NCBI GenBank assembly: GCA_932294295.1
Contig: OW028584.1
Location: 5,385,407-5,449,406 of the forward strand
Origin: Alitta virens
Lineage: Eukaryota; Annelida; Polychaeta; Phyllodocida; Nereididae
Direction of reading: 5' to 3'
Length of the DNA: 64,000 bases
In this document: positions 24,601 through 29,849 of the stretch, in pieces
How positions within the stretch are numbered: position 1 is the first letter of the stretch
How the letters are laid out: each line of letters begins with the position of its first letter
Notes under the pieces: model-generated
Seen by the model: only the letters and a program-made list of their open reading frames with translations
Database searches by the model: none
What the model was told of the DNA's origin: nothing
Position numbers and translations under genes: made by a program

Positions 24601-24810
24601 TAAAAATTTTATTACATGAGTGCTATGCATGTGACTTAATGTTAAAGGATTTTGAGCTCTTAAAAGTTAATTATGCAATGAGCTTTCTGACTATTGTCCA
24701 TTTTTTCCCCTTTTCAGCTCACGTATGACTACAAATTTGACTTTGAAGATGACCAGCACAAGATTCCATGCAACTGTGGCGCAACCAATTGCCGAAAATG
24801 GATGAACTAG
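525..24810 (+). CDS. KMT2C/KMT2D: KMT2C/D-type histone H3K4 methyltransferase (MLL3/MLL4), C-terminal part, 27 exons (join)
   Basis: The C-terminal ~1,490 residues of a nuclear histone-lysine N-methyltransferase. In animals this family forms the UTX/PTIP-containing COMPASS-like complex that monomethylates H3K4 at enhancers (family knowledge). Seen here, in order: Pro- and Gln-rich exons, an LLKRLL LxxLL box, a paired-Cys region, a Cys/His extended PHD finger ([19 protein letters not shown]), FYRN/FYRC, the Win motif GCARSEP, then SET ([18 protein letters not shown]) and post-SET ([17 protein letters not shown]). All exons have AG/GT borders and their phases chain, except for a one-base deficit in exon 18423-18548. 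The gene starts upstream of the window; the first exon seen enters in phase 1. Most invertebrates have one KMT2C/D gene, so the paralogue is not resolved. Exons: 525-683, 1711-1878, 2994-3173, 3554-3685, 5167-5360, 6049-6190, 8825-9006, 9425-9611, 10079-10291, 11376-11538, 13074-13282, 13662-13831, 14297-14453, 14863-15158, 16098-16304, 16807-16911, 17044-17153, 17433-17676, 18041-18153, 18423-18548, 19007-19169, 19302-19438, 19969-20099, 23070-23247, 23806-23922, 24282-24464, 24718-24810. Confidence 0.93.
684..1710 (+). other. KMT2C/D intron, nothing recognised
   Basis: AT-rich intron of about 1 kb with donor GTATGT and acceptor TTTTTGCACACAG. I see no repeat or nested gene in it. Confidence 0.6.
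1711..1878 (+). CDS. KMT2C/KMT2D: KMT2C/D exon: Lys/Arg-rich basic cluster
   Basis: Encodes [14 protein letters not shown] followed by a run of Lys/Arg (KKKRRRKKK), then an acidic stretch (EEICDD) and a Ser/Leu-rich tail. The basic run could be a nuclear localisation signal (inference). Acceptor CACACAG, donor ACAACAG|GTGTCT, 168 nt, phase 1 at both ends. Confidence 0.85.
1879..2993 (+). other. KMT2C/D intron with a possible exon relic
   Basis: Intron of 1,115 bp. At 2520-2640 an acceptor-like CATCTTCAG is followed, in the right phase, by an open stretch ([20 protein letters not shown]...) that recalls the KKK..ICDD part of the preceding exon. No convincing donor follows, so it is not annotated as an exon. 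Confidence 0.4.
2994..3173 (+). CDS. KMT2C/KMT2D: KMT2C/D exon: Met/Pro-rich
   Basis: Acceptor TTTGCAG, donor CCAG|GTAGCT, 180 nt, phase 1 to 1. It encodes a Met/Pro/Gly-rich disordered segment ([15 protein letters not shown] to [13 protein letters not shown]). It joins the flanking exons without a frame change. Confidence 0.87.
3554..3685 (+). CDS. KMT2C/KMT2D: KMT2C/D exon: [12 protein letters not shown] segment
   Basis: Acceptor TTACTTTTCAG, donor AAAG|GTATTT, 132 nt, phase 1 to 1. The segment [14 protein letters not shown] followed by [15 protein letters not shown] looks like a short amphipathic and acidic region just before the LxxLL exon. Confidence 0.88.
3686..5166 (+). other. KMT2C/D intron with GATT/GATA microsatellites
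   Basis: Intron of 1.48 kb. It contains the tetranucleotide tracts at 4641-4777. A stretch near 4060-4120 (CACAAAGAAGTAGCAGAAATTACAGTGG) resembles one at 48370-48400, so it probably includes an old dispersed repeat. Confidence 0.6.
4641..4777. repeat. (GATT)n and (GATA)n microsatellite cluster
   Basis: Interrupted runs of GATT at 4641-4656 and 4682-4742, followed by GATA at 4747-4777, inside a KMT2C/D intron. Confidence 0.95.
5167..5360 (+). CDS. KMT2C/KMT2D: KMT2C/D exon: LLKRLL nuclear-receptor box and Gln-rich helix
   Basis: Acceptor TTTTTACAG, donor GAGAG|GTAAAC, 194 nt, phase 1 to 0. Encodes [15 protein letters not shown], which contains an LxxLL motif (LKRLL) of the kind that contacts nuclear receptors, followed by a Gln/Glu-rich likely coiled-coil ([15 protein letters not shown]) and a Ser/Thr-rich tail. 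MLL3/4 proteins carry such LxxLL boxes; the functional reading is inference from the motif. Confidence 0.92.
6049..6190 (+). CDS. KMT2C/KMT2D: KMT2C/D exon: [21 protein letters not shown] segment
   Basis: Acceptor CAACCACAG, donor ATTG|GTGAGT, 142 nt, phase 0 to 1. Encodes a charged helical segment ([17 protein letters not shown] and [15 protein letters not shown]). It leads either to exon 8825-9006 directly or through the candidate 36-nt cassette exon at 7175-7210. Confidence 0.9.
7175..7210 (+). CDS. KMT2C/KMT2D: Candidate 36-nt cassette microexon of KMT2C/D
   Basis: A pyrimidine-rich acceptor (CCCCTTTATTACAG) and a near-consensus donor (GAAG|GTGAGT) bracket 36 nt. Read in phase 1 they add 12 codons ([11 protein letters not shown] plus junction codons) without a stop and keep frame on both sides. 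Both inclusion and skipping are open. No transcript evidence is available; the call rests on splice-site quality and phase. Confidence 0.45.
8296..8638. mobile_element. Tc1/mariner-like MITE with TA target duplication
   Basis: A 343-bp element with ~27-bp terminal inverted repeats: left CAGTCGCACCAAAACATTTC, right end reversing to CAGTCACACCAGAAAATATC. TA dinucleotides flank both ends (8294-8295 and 8639-8640), the signature of Tc1/mariner insertion. It has no transposase ORF, so it is non-autonomous. It lies in a KMT2C/D intron about 185 bp before an exon. Confidence 0.8.
8825..9006 (+). CDS. KMT2C/KMT2D: KMT2C/D exon: basic helical segment
   Basis: Acceptor GATTTTTTTAG, donor CTAAG|GTAGGC, 182 nt, phase 1 to 0. 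Encodes [20 protein letters not shown] followed by two Lys/Arg-rich clusters ([15 protein letters not shown]), plausible nuclear localisation signals. Confidence 0.9.
9425..9611 (+). CDS. KMT2C/KMT2D: KMT2C/D exon: [20 protein letters not shown] segment
   Basis: Acceptor CCACTTACTAG, donor GATT|GTAAGT, 187 nt, phase 0 to 1. A Pro-rich start ([15 protein letters not shown]) is followed by a short amphipathic helix and the [12 protein letters not shown] end. No catalytic motif. Confidence 0.9.
9737..9758. repeat. (GATG)n microsatellite
   Basis: Five to six near-perfect GATG/GATA units in the intron following exon 9425-9611. Confidence 0.85.
10079..10291 (+). CDS. KMT2C/KMT2D: KMT2C/D exon with two in-frame donors
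   Basis: Acceptor TTTTTAACAG; encodes [20 protein letters not shown] and a Phe/Pro-rich continuation. Two good phase-1 donors exist: CCAG|GTGAGA after 10234 and ACGG|GTAAGC after 10291. The longer form adds 19 codons ([19 protein letters not shown]). I list the longer form; either keeps frame into 11376. Confidence 0.85.
10292..11375 (+). other. KMT2C/D intron, nothing recognised
   Basis: An AT-rich intron of 1.08 kb with no recognisable repeat or nested gene. Confidence 0.55.
11376..11538 (+). CDS. KMT2C/KMT2D: KMT2C/D exon: [14 protein letters not shown] segment
   Basis: Acceptor TTATGAACAG, donor TCAAG|GTACGG, 163 nt, phase 1 to 2. Encodes [20 protein letters not shown] and a Met/Pro-rich end ([20 protein letters not shown]). 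Confidence 0.9.
11539..13073 (+). other. KMT2C/D intron, nothing recognised
   Basis: An AT-rich intron of 1.5 kb. I see no TIR element, tandem repeat or RNA gene in it. Confidence 0.55.
13074..13282 (+). CDS. KMT2C/KMT2D: KMT2C/D exon: Ser-rich and acidic segment
   Basis: Acceptor CCGCCCAACAG, donor GAAAC|GTAAGT, 209 nt, phase 2 to 1. Encodes [20 protein letters not shown], a helical stretch, and the end [15 protein letters not shown]. Confidence 0.9.
13662..13831 (+). CDS. KMT2C/KMT2D: KMT2C/D exon: VKQEENMD and Asp/Leu-rich segment
   Basis: Acceptor CGGTTTGTAG, donor CACAG|GTGTGG, 170 nt, phase 1 to 0. VKQEE is a plausible SUMOylation consensus (psi-K-x-E); that is an inference from motif only. 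It continues with [20 protein letters not shown] and ends QDAQSQ. Confidence 0.9.
14297..14453 (+). CDS. KMT2C/KMT2D: KMT2C/D exon: conserved [15 protein letters not shown]...YEVS block
   Basis: Acceptor TTTCTCAAG, donor AAAT|GTAAGT, 157 nt, phase 0 to 1. [20 protein letters not shown], then ADLLKI and [16 protein letters not shown], corresponds to the conserved block found some hundreds of residues before the extended PHD finger in vertebrate KMT2C and KMT2D. Confidence 0.92.
14863..15158 (+). CDS. KMT2C/KMT2D: KMT2C/D exon: paired-Cys region upstream of ePHD
   Basis: Acceptor CTTCTTTTCAG, donor GAAAAG|GTACAG, 296 nt, phase 1 to 0. Encodes [16 protein letters not shown] ... [15 protein letters not shown]: two CxxC/CxxxC-type pairs separated by an acidic linker, matching the KPRxCxxC...FCSxNC region of KMT2C/D. 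A metal-binding role is inferred from the Cys spacing. Confidence 0.93.
15159..16097 (+). other. KMT2C/D intron carrying a MITE
   Basis: An intron of 940 bp, nearly half of which is the TIR element at 15341-15783. The remainder shows nothing recognisable. Confidence 0.6.
15341..15783. mobile_element. MITE with CAGGGATCAGG termini and ATCTAT target duplication
   Basis: A 443-bp element whose ends are inverted copies (CAGGGATCAGGTTGGACC left; CAGGGATCAGGCTGGAACC on the reverse of the right end). Both ends are flanked by ATCTAT (15335-15340 and 15784-15789). CAGGG termini recall hAT elements, but those usually leave 8-bp duplications, so the superfamily is open. The centre has two oppositely oriented CCAAT-type sites (CTGATTGGCT and GGCCAATCAG). 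No transposase. Confidence 0.75.
16098..16304 (+). CDS. KMT2C/KMT2D: KMT2C/D exon: Gln/Glu start, TPPTPPG and [10 protein letters not shown]
   Basis: Acceptor GTCTCTTAG, donor CTAAG|GTATTT, 207 nt, phase 0. Encodes [18 protein letters not shown], then [20 protein letters not shown] second acceptor (CAACAG) lies 6 nt inside, so a two-residue NAGNAG-like splice variant is possible. Confidence 0.9.
16305..16806 (+). other. KMT2C/D intron, nothing recognised
   Basis: An AT-rich intron of 502 bp. Two GCAAGA(T/C)A..AGT..AGT(C/T) stretches (near 16423 and 16657) look alike, but I see no defined element. Confidence 0.5.
16807..16911 (+). CDS. KMT2C/KMT2D: KMT2C/D exon: [11 protein letters not shown] segment
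   Basis: Acceptor AATTTCAG, donor GAGAG|GTAAGA, 105 nt, phase 0. A Trp- and Lys-rich segment [20 protein letters not shown] just before the extended PHD finger, at the position of the conserved RWKGxRWK block in vertebrate homologues. Confidence 0.92.
17044..17153 (+). CDS. KMT2C/KMT2D: KMT2C/D exon: start of extended PHD finger
   Basis: Acceptor TTTTCCAG, donor GGCAG|GTATGG, 110 nt, phase 0 to 2. Encodes LRPRK-like basic lead-in, then the first zinc-ligand pair [18 protein letters not shown] of the ePHD, which in this family binds histone H4 tails or modified chromatin (family knowledge). Confidence 0.95.
17433..17676 (+). CDS. KMT2C/KMT2D: KMT2C/D exon: core of extended PHD finger
   Basis: Acceptor TGTTTGACAG, donor ATAAG|GTGAGA, 244 nt, phase 2 to 0. 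Contains [34 protein letters not shown] and [10 protein letters not shown], i.e. the remaining Cys/His ligands of the ePHD in the expected order. Confidence 0.96.
17677..18040 (+). other. KMT2C/D intron, nothing recognised
   Basis: An AT-rich intron of 364 bp with no recognised element. Confidence 0.55.
18041..18153 (+). CDS. KMT2C/KMT2D: KMT2C/D exon: end of ePHD and start of FYRN
   Basis: Acceptor GACTTTTCAG, donor GCCTG|GTAAGT, 113 nt, phase 0 to 2. LLCPNHAPK closes the e[23 protein letters not shown] enters the FYRN region. Confidence 0.95.
18423..18548 (+). CDS. KMT2C/KMT2D: KMT2C/D exon in FYRN with a one-base frameshift
   Basis: Acceptor GTCTTTTCAG, donor CCT|GTGAGT. From the left it reads [15 protein letters not shown], a clear FYRN match. 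Just after (around 18492-18495) the homologous reading jumps by one base to [17 protein letters not shown], which joins the next exon at [10 protein letters not shown]. The exon is 126 nt where 127 are needed; read straight through, it hits a TGA at its end. Since all downstream exons are intact and conserved, an assembly or sequencing deletion is the likeliest cause; a real allelic frameshift cannot be excluded. Confidence 0.9.
18549..19006 (+). other. KMT2C/D intron, nothing recognised
   Basis: An AT-rich intron of 458 bp without a recognised element. Confidence 0.55.
19007..19169 (+). CDS. KMT2C/KMT2D: KMT2C/D exon: FYRN/FYRC
   Basis: Acceptor CACTTGCTTAG, donor GAAAA|GTAGGG, 163 nt, phase 0 to 1. 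Encodes [30 protein letters not shown] and [11 protein letters not shown]: the FYRN/FYRC heterodimer-like module that helps anchor MLL proteins. Confidence 0.94.
19302..19438 (+). CDS. KMT2C/KMT2D: KMT2C/D exon: FYRC
   Basis: Acceptor TTCTGTTGCAG, donor GAATCT|GTAAGT, 137 nt, phase 1 to 0. Encodes [17 protein letters not shown], then [17 protein letters not shown], matching the FPEYLKGEELFGL block of vertebrate KMT2D. Confidence 0.95.
19439..19968 (+). other. KMT2C/D intron carrying a CRE-bearing MITE
   Basis: An intron of 530 bp that contains the short TIR element at 19596-19757. The rest is AT-rich. Confidence 0.6.
19596..19757. mobile_element. Short TIR element (MITE) with two CRE octamers
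   Basis: A 162-bp near-palindromic element: the left end ATGGGAGACTTTTCAATCAG is mirrored by the reverse of the right end ATGGGGGACTTTAGAGCCAG, and both continue into CAGGGG and TGCCG. Two perfect TGACGTCA sites lie inside (19654-19661 and 19691-19698). The target duplication is unclear. Confidence 0.7.
19969..20099 (+). CDS. KMT2C/KMT2D: KMT2C/D exon: end of FYRC and Win motif
   Basis: Acceptor AATTTCTTCAG, donor AAGAG|GTAGCT, 131 nt, phase 0 to 2. Encodes [19 protein letters not shown] and [12 protein letters not shown]. The Arg of CARSEP is the residue that inserts in the WDR5 central cavity in MLL proteins, so WDR5 recruitment is probably conserved. Confidence 0.96.
20100..23069 (+). other. 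Largest KMT2C/D intron, nothing recognised
   Basis: A 2.97-kb intron, donor AG|GTAGCT and acceptor CATATTCCAG. It is AT-rich with a short TATC tract near 22876. I found no TIR element, retroposon or nested gene. Its size among small neighbours would suit regulatory content, but nothing in the sequence shows it. Confidence 0.6.
23070..23247 (+). CDS. KMT2C/KMT2D: KMT2C/D exon: pre-SET linker and start of SET
   Basis: Acceptor TATTCCAG, donor GTCCAG|GTAATT, 178 nt, phase 2 to 0. Encodes [20 protein letters not shown], then [20 protein letters not shown] and [13 protein letters not shown], the lead-in to the SET domain. Confidence 0.96.
23248..23805 (+). repeat. KMT2C/D intron largely made of a 30-bp minisatellite
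   Basis: The intron between two SET exons. From about 23403 to 23655 it is a tandem array of roughly eight copies of a 30-bp unit built on TATTAGATAAACAGCAAGAA; units are near-identical in the middle (an A/T alternation at one site) and decay at the edges. (ATCA)n and (GATG/TATA) microsatellites flank it. Confidence 0.93.
23806..23922 (+). CDS. KMT2C/KMT2D: KMT2C/D exon: SET domain, first part
   Basis: Acceptor TTGTAATTCAG, donor CAG|GTAAGA, 117 nt, phase 0. [20 protein letters not shown] is the SAM-binding start of SET (GxG), followed by [19 protein letters not shown]. Nearly identical to vertebrate MLL3/4. Confidence 0.97.
24282..24464 (+). CDS. KMT2C/KMT2D: KMT2C/D exon: SET domain catalytic core
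   Basis: Acceptor TTTGAACAG, donor GAAGAG|GTGAGT, 183 nt, phase 0. Contains [11 protein letters not shown], the SAM-binding [11 protein letters not shown] and [15 protein letters not shown]. All signature SET residues visible here are present, so the enzyme should be active. Confidence 0.98.
24718..24810 (+). CDS. KMT2C/KMT2D: KMT2C/D last exon: SET end and post-SET
   Basis: Acceptor CCCCTTTTCAG, stop TAG at 24808. Encodes [17 protein letters not shown], with the catalytic Tyr of the ELTYDY motif, and the post-[16 protein letters not shown] whose three Cys coordinate zinc with the SET Cys. Confidence 0.98.
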   Translation, partial: LTYDYKFDFEDDQHKIPCNCGATNCRKWMN

Positions 24811-26295
24811 TGTGTCCCCGCAACACTAGGTGAATTTTCTGGTCATGGAATTACTAATAAAGTCACCATGTGGCACATTTACAAATGTCATTATGGATAA
24901 GACAATTTTCTTGGATTTGACTGAGAAGGACTATCATTTCCTGCGGTGCAGGTGATTTACTACATAGCAGGACATTATAATTAATAATGCGATTTGTGAA
25001 TAGGGGCTGATGATATGGATAGACGTTATATGTCTCGTACACTTGACACACTCAAGTGCCATGGAGATGAACAATGTCCAGCAGATCGCTTTGTTTGAAT
25101 AATCTGTGATACGGAGTTATATGGTGCAGTCACATTGACTGGCAGTCTCTTTATTTGTTGCCATTGTTTGATAATCATCTCTGGTTTGAAGTGTTTTTGT
25201 GCTGTTCTTAATTTCACAAAAGGGATGCATCATCACTTATAGCTAAGCACAAAAACTTACGCCGAGAACGGAAAGCAAAAATTAGTGACGTTTAATGTTT
25301 TTGTACTTAAATACACTTCATGAAACCACAACATAATACCATAATACCAAAACACGCTCGTACTGATGAATTGTTAACTTGATCTTCCAGTGGTGTTTGT
25401 TTTAACGAAAATGTTGATAGATATTGGAGATGATATTTTTCTACATTTTGAGTGTAGGGCTTCTTATTGTTTAAGGTTTTTGCATTAGGTTTTGAGAAGA
25501 GTGTGAGTGAGAGTGAGGAAGAGGTTGTTAATAGGATATGGGTCACTTCTTCGCTTTGTACATTAATTAGTTAATAAGCGCGTGAAAGTTTTCGACAGTA
25601 ACTCGGTTGTGTGAGTGAATTATCGAGAGTTGTGTGTGACAAGTTGCATGAGATTGAAGTCACTCAACTTGCATAGACCAATGATTTACATTAATTACTG
25701 CACAATTGTATATTAATACTCTTTGAGTACCAGGAATGGCAGTGTATTATATTTGCAGTGTTATTTATCCTAAATTGATGTCTGTTGATTTTTCTTCTTC
25801 TTTTTTTTTTCCTCGTTGTACTGTAATTTAGTCTCAATCACAAACTTGTACAAACACATTTCATTCGTACGCATCAATACTTTGTGTTATTTTTGTTTGA
25901 CACATTTTTCTCATTTAAATGAGCCTTTGTACATGTGAAATAATTTATGTAAAAAGTGGAAAGATTTGTATTTAAACAAGACATCATATTGTTATTACTT
26001 CCAATTTTGTACAAAATCATTTCACTTGTTTCATTTGGTCACTATGTTATAATTTTGTGAATATTATCATTGGACATTTTTGTGGGAATTGTAGATATTT
26101 GAGTTGCAGATTCACGATTGTTTATAAGACAATTTACAAAATGTTTCTATTATAAATACATTTGGTTGAGTATTTAAGAAACAAGAGGTCATGCTTTTGT
26201 TTCCATTTTTTATGAAAAAACCTTGCATTGTTTTAGGATTTGAAAATGCCTTGTAGATCGATCTTCGATAAATAAAATTTTTATGTACAGTCCTA
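24811..26295 (+). other. Probable 3' UTR of KMT2C/D
   Basis: About 1.5 kb after the stop without another ORF. An early AATAAA lies at 24856-24861 and a stronger candidate at 26271-26276, so long and short 3' UTRs are possible. The exact cleavage site is inferred. Confidence 0.6.
26271..26276 (+). terminator. Polyadenylation signal AATAAA
   Basis: Canonical hexamer about 1.46 kb after the KMT2C/D stop, followed by TG-containing sequence. The likely main poly(A) signal. Confidence 0.55.
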
Positions 26296-26819
26296 ACCCC
26301 TCTCCATCTGATTTTTTGTGACGCACGCAATGTTGCCTTATGCTTAAGATTCCTGAAATTTCCTCAAATCGGATTGAAAAAAAAATCGGAAATAAATGCT
26401 TGATAAGCATGTGAATTTCATTATTAAAACAAAATTAAATTAAATTTTGATTTAAATTAGAAAAGTTATTTGTTCACTGAATATTTATTAAAATGCTACA
26501 TCATGAGAGCATGTCATTAAATTGTGACTAGTTAAATGTTGCAAGAGGTAAGACTCAAGTTGCCTAAGTCATTTTTAGTTTGTGGAAAATAACTTTAAAA
26601 TGCTATGCGTTTACAGCATGTGAAGTAATCGAAGGTGACATTTAAAAATCCCATTGAAATGACAATTACATATTTTTCTTTTTCATTCTCTCATGCCTGT
26701 AGTCATTGACCAAACCCTGGGCACCAGAGATTTTGGTGAAAGTACATGGCCAATTGTGCCACGTGCGTTTTTCATGCGTTTGGATGAACGCCTGGAAAAC
26801 GCATGGTTTTTGAGGCGAA
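26296..26819. other. Intergenic, nothing recognised
   Basis: AT-rich spacer between the KMT2C/D 3' end and the left inverted arm. Confidence 0.5.
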
Positions 26820-27450
26820 TCAAGTTCATTGGATATTGGACATTCGTTGAATATTCAACGAACAGTAAAGATCATTTGATATCTGAGATTCGTTGAGTAT
26901 TCAATGAACAGTAAAGTTCATCGAATATTCAATGATTGAATATTCGCCAGGGGGGCAAGGGAGAAGGGGTGGTGCCTGGGGGAGAGGGTCACCTTGGCCC
27001 CCCAATGGCCTAACTATCATCCTCCTGCCCCCCTTGACCGAATATCAAATGAATATCAAATGGTTAAAGATTCGCCAGGGGGCAAGTGAGAAGGGTCAGT
27101 GCCTAGGGGAGAGGGTCACCGTGGCCCCCCAATGGCATAAAGAATCATCTTTCATTTGATATTGGAGATTTGTTGAATATTCAACGAACAGTAAAGTTCA
27201 TCGAATATTCAATGATTGAATATTCGCCAGGGGGGCAAGGGAGAAGGGTCAGTGCCTGGGGAAGAGGGTCACCGCGGCCCCCCAATGACCTAACTATCAT
27301 CCCCCTGCCCCCCTTGACCGAATATCAAATGAATGTCAAATGGTTAAAGATTCGCCAGGGGGGGCAAGTGAGAAGGGTCGGTGCCTGGGGGAGAGGGTCA
27401 CCGTGGCCCCCCAATGGCCTAACTATCCTCCCCCTGCCCCTCTTGAGCTA
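26820..27450. repeat. Left arm of a large inverted repeat: palindromes plus G-rich unit
   Basis: Begins CAAGTTCATTGGATATTGGA, the exact reverse of the end of the right arm at 34012. It alternates a 20-bp perfect palindrome (TTCGTTGAATATTCAACGAA and variants, near 26844, 26892, 27172) with a ~125-bp unit. That unit contains GGGGGCAAGGGAGAAGGG, a GAGAGGGTCACC block, CCCCCCAATGGC and a CGAATATCAAATGAATATC tail. Three to four unit copies. G-runs could form quadruplexes. Confidence 0.85.
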
Positions 27451-29173
27451 AGAAAAATTTACATTCAAGGGAATTGCTATTTTCGATTTAAAAAAGAATA
27501 TAATTTAAAGTTCAGCTCATCCTTCCTTATTCGTAAATTTGGCCATTCTACTGCACCCTAGGTCACATTCTCAGATCTACCTGTAACTTCACTATTATTA
27601 ACTGTTATATATGTTTGAAACTTTAATGATAGTCAAAACCTGTTATTATGACCTCGACCCAATTTTTTCTAATTCAAGTGGAATACTGAGCCACTAAACT
27701 GTCTAATATCATTTATTATTTGATTCTGCATAACATGAGGTATATAATTTTGCAAATATTACTTGTTCACATTAAAATTAGAGAAAAGTCAAGAAGTTAA
27801 AAAAAATTTTCAATTGGACCCAGTTGTCAGAGATGTTATCTAAGTGTTGTCCATCTTCTTGCATAACAAAGATTTCTGAAATGATATGAAATTGCAAACT
27901 TCTGAAAAAGCTTCCACACACTTGCGCAGGATGTACACGTAAGATGTTTGACTAGATTACATGAAAGAAAAAAAATCAAATGTATGGGAATGCAGAAAAT
28001 CCCAACATAAAGGATTTAGAATGATTTTGGTGCTTATGCGACAAAACCTTGTATAGCAAAATTAACCAAATAATGATATATCATGCATTAAAATAATAAA
28101 GTACACACCCTTATATATATCTGAAAATATGCTGTAATGCAGACAAATTCCCGTGTGATAATGTTTATTTTTCACCTAAAATGAGCTTTCACCCTGATTG
28201 ACAACAACCTAGTGTTCCAATTGACTATCTACTGGCAGTATTTAATTTCATCCTGTAGGATGATTTTAAATGGCAGTGCAAAATCTTGCAAAGACAAAAA
28301 TCCAAATTTTATGGGGTTATTGATCTCCAAAAGAAATTGTCATTTAATGACAGTTTGAATCTATTTTGTTAATCTAGAATTGACAGCACTGCGCTAGTGT
28401 CGAAATCGCTGCCACCTAGCAGAAAAGTTGATCCCATTTACCTCGGTCAACATTGACTTACATTATGGGTGTTTTAACATATAATTAAGGAATGAGTTTA
28501 TGGGGAGATGGTATAGCACACGTTGGTGCTGAAACATCAAAATTTTGCATGTACATTTTTCGTTCCGCAAATTTAGGTTGCAAAGGTGATGATACCACTC
28601 TAAACATAACTTTACCAATTGGACAAAATTGTTACAAGTATTAGTGGGCTGTTTTGTGATGAATCTGCTGTTGTTGCCATGTATTGCATGCAGGCCAAGG
28701 CACTCGCCCAGCAGCGATAATGGCGGCGTGGTTTTTTTTCGCCACGACTTTTGGCCTTTAACATGCTATATATTGAATTATGGTGAATTCGATACTGATA
28801 AACTGCAGAGCTATTATGGTAAAAACATATATCCAATCATTTGACACCTTATTTCCCGTCATAGGTTGCATAGATAATTGTGAACTGGATAATTTTTGTC
28901 CATTTTAAGGCTTAAAACCTACGAAGATCACATGCAGTTCTGTACACTATACATATATATATAAGAGAAGATGAAACGGAAATTTGGTTGACATGACTTC
29001 TCGCCGATTAATCATTCACAATAAAAAGCCTTTTGTCTTTCTTAACGAAAAAATCACACAGTGGTGTTTCTGAGAATTTTTTCCACAGAGCTACCCCACT
29101 TTAAGTCCAGTTTATCATATCCAATATTAATGGCAATCCATTATTAAATGTAAACACACCAAATTTCTTGGAT
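27451..29173. other. Spacer between inverted arms, nothing recognised
   Basis: 1.7 kb of AT-rich sequence with no ORF above background and no TIR element I could see. Confidence 0.5.
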
Positions 29174-29575
29174 CCCGTTTCGCGTCATGCTAACTTCCTG
29201 TTGACCTGGCTGAGATCATTCTGATTCCCTATTGGTCAGTTAAAACTGTGACGTTGCTAGAGCACAGCCAATCAGAGAGCGGCAAACAATCGCCGTGACG
29301 TCATGAGGTCTCTGACGTCACTCAGAGCAGCTCATTCACACTGGTGACGTCACAGGTATTGTTTACATCGGCGATTAAATGACACAAAGATTACCAGCAT
29401 GATTAAACCTATAGTAGTTACGTATCAATAAATCTATGACAAACAACTGCTACATTTTTCCTGTTCGTTTAACACATTTATGTGTTAGTAGGCCTACAGG
29501 TTAGAATGATGGGGCCCCAGAATGCAGTGCGTTTTATATATCAATTGACAGGAAGTTAGGGTGATGCGAAAAACC
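29174..29575. mobile_element. TIR element with three CRE sites and CCAAT boxes
   Basis: Inverted ends: left CCCGTTTCGCGTCATGCTAA then CTTCCTG; reverse of the right end GGTTTTTCGCATCACCCTAA then CTTCCTG. The 400-bp body is richer in GC than its surroundings. It contains three perfect TGACGTCA octamers (29296-29303, 29313-29320, 29345-29352), CCTATTGGTCAG and AGCCAATCAG. No ORF. The ends suggest a MITE; the content would suit promoter or enhancer activity (inference). Confidence 0.65.
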
Positions 29576-29849
29576 TCCGTTGCATCTCCTCCGTGTTAAA
29601 ACCCTGTCTGAAAAAAAGTCACAAAATCCTAAAAAGAAGGAAAATTATGCAATAAATTTGCATTTTTCCATTTATTTTATCTATTAGGTGTCAGTACAGG
29701 AGTGGATTTGAAGGAAAAAAATAATTCTGGGGTCTTTTCTCAAAAGTTCCTGTCAATCACTAACAATTTTATAATTTAAATAATCTATTCAATAGGCAAC
29801 TTATAGAGAGTTTTCATATAAAAAAGAAAAACACCAGTGGCCCCTGAGT
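29576..29849. other. Spacer, nothing recognised
   Basis: Short AT-rich stretch between the CRE element and the minisatellite. Confidence 0.4.

Noticed and set aside
24856..24861. Main poly(A) signal of KMT2C/D at the early AATAAA
   Set aside because: Possible, but would give an unusually short 3' UTR for this family; kept only as an alternative.
26932..27561. Overlapping + strand ORFs with Gly/Arg/Pro-rich peptides (GGQGRRG..WGRGSPWPPN)
   Set aside because: They are open only because the G-rich satellite unit lacks stops; the same peptide recurs with each repeat copy and on the opposite arm.
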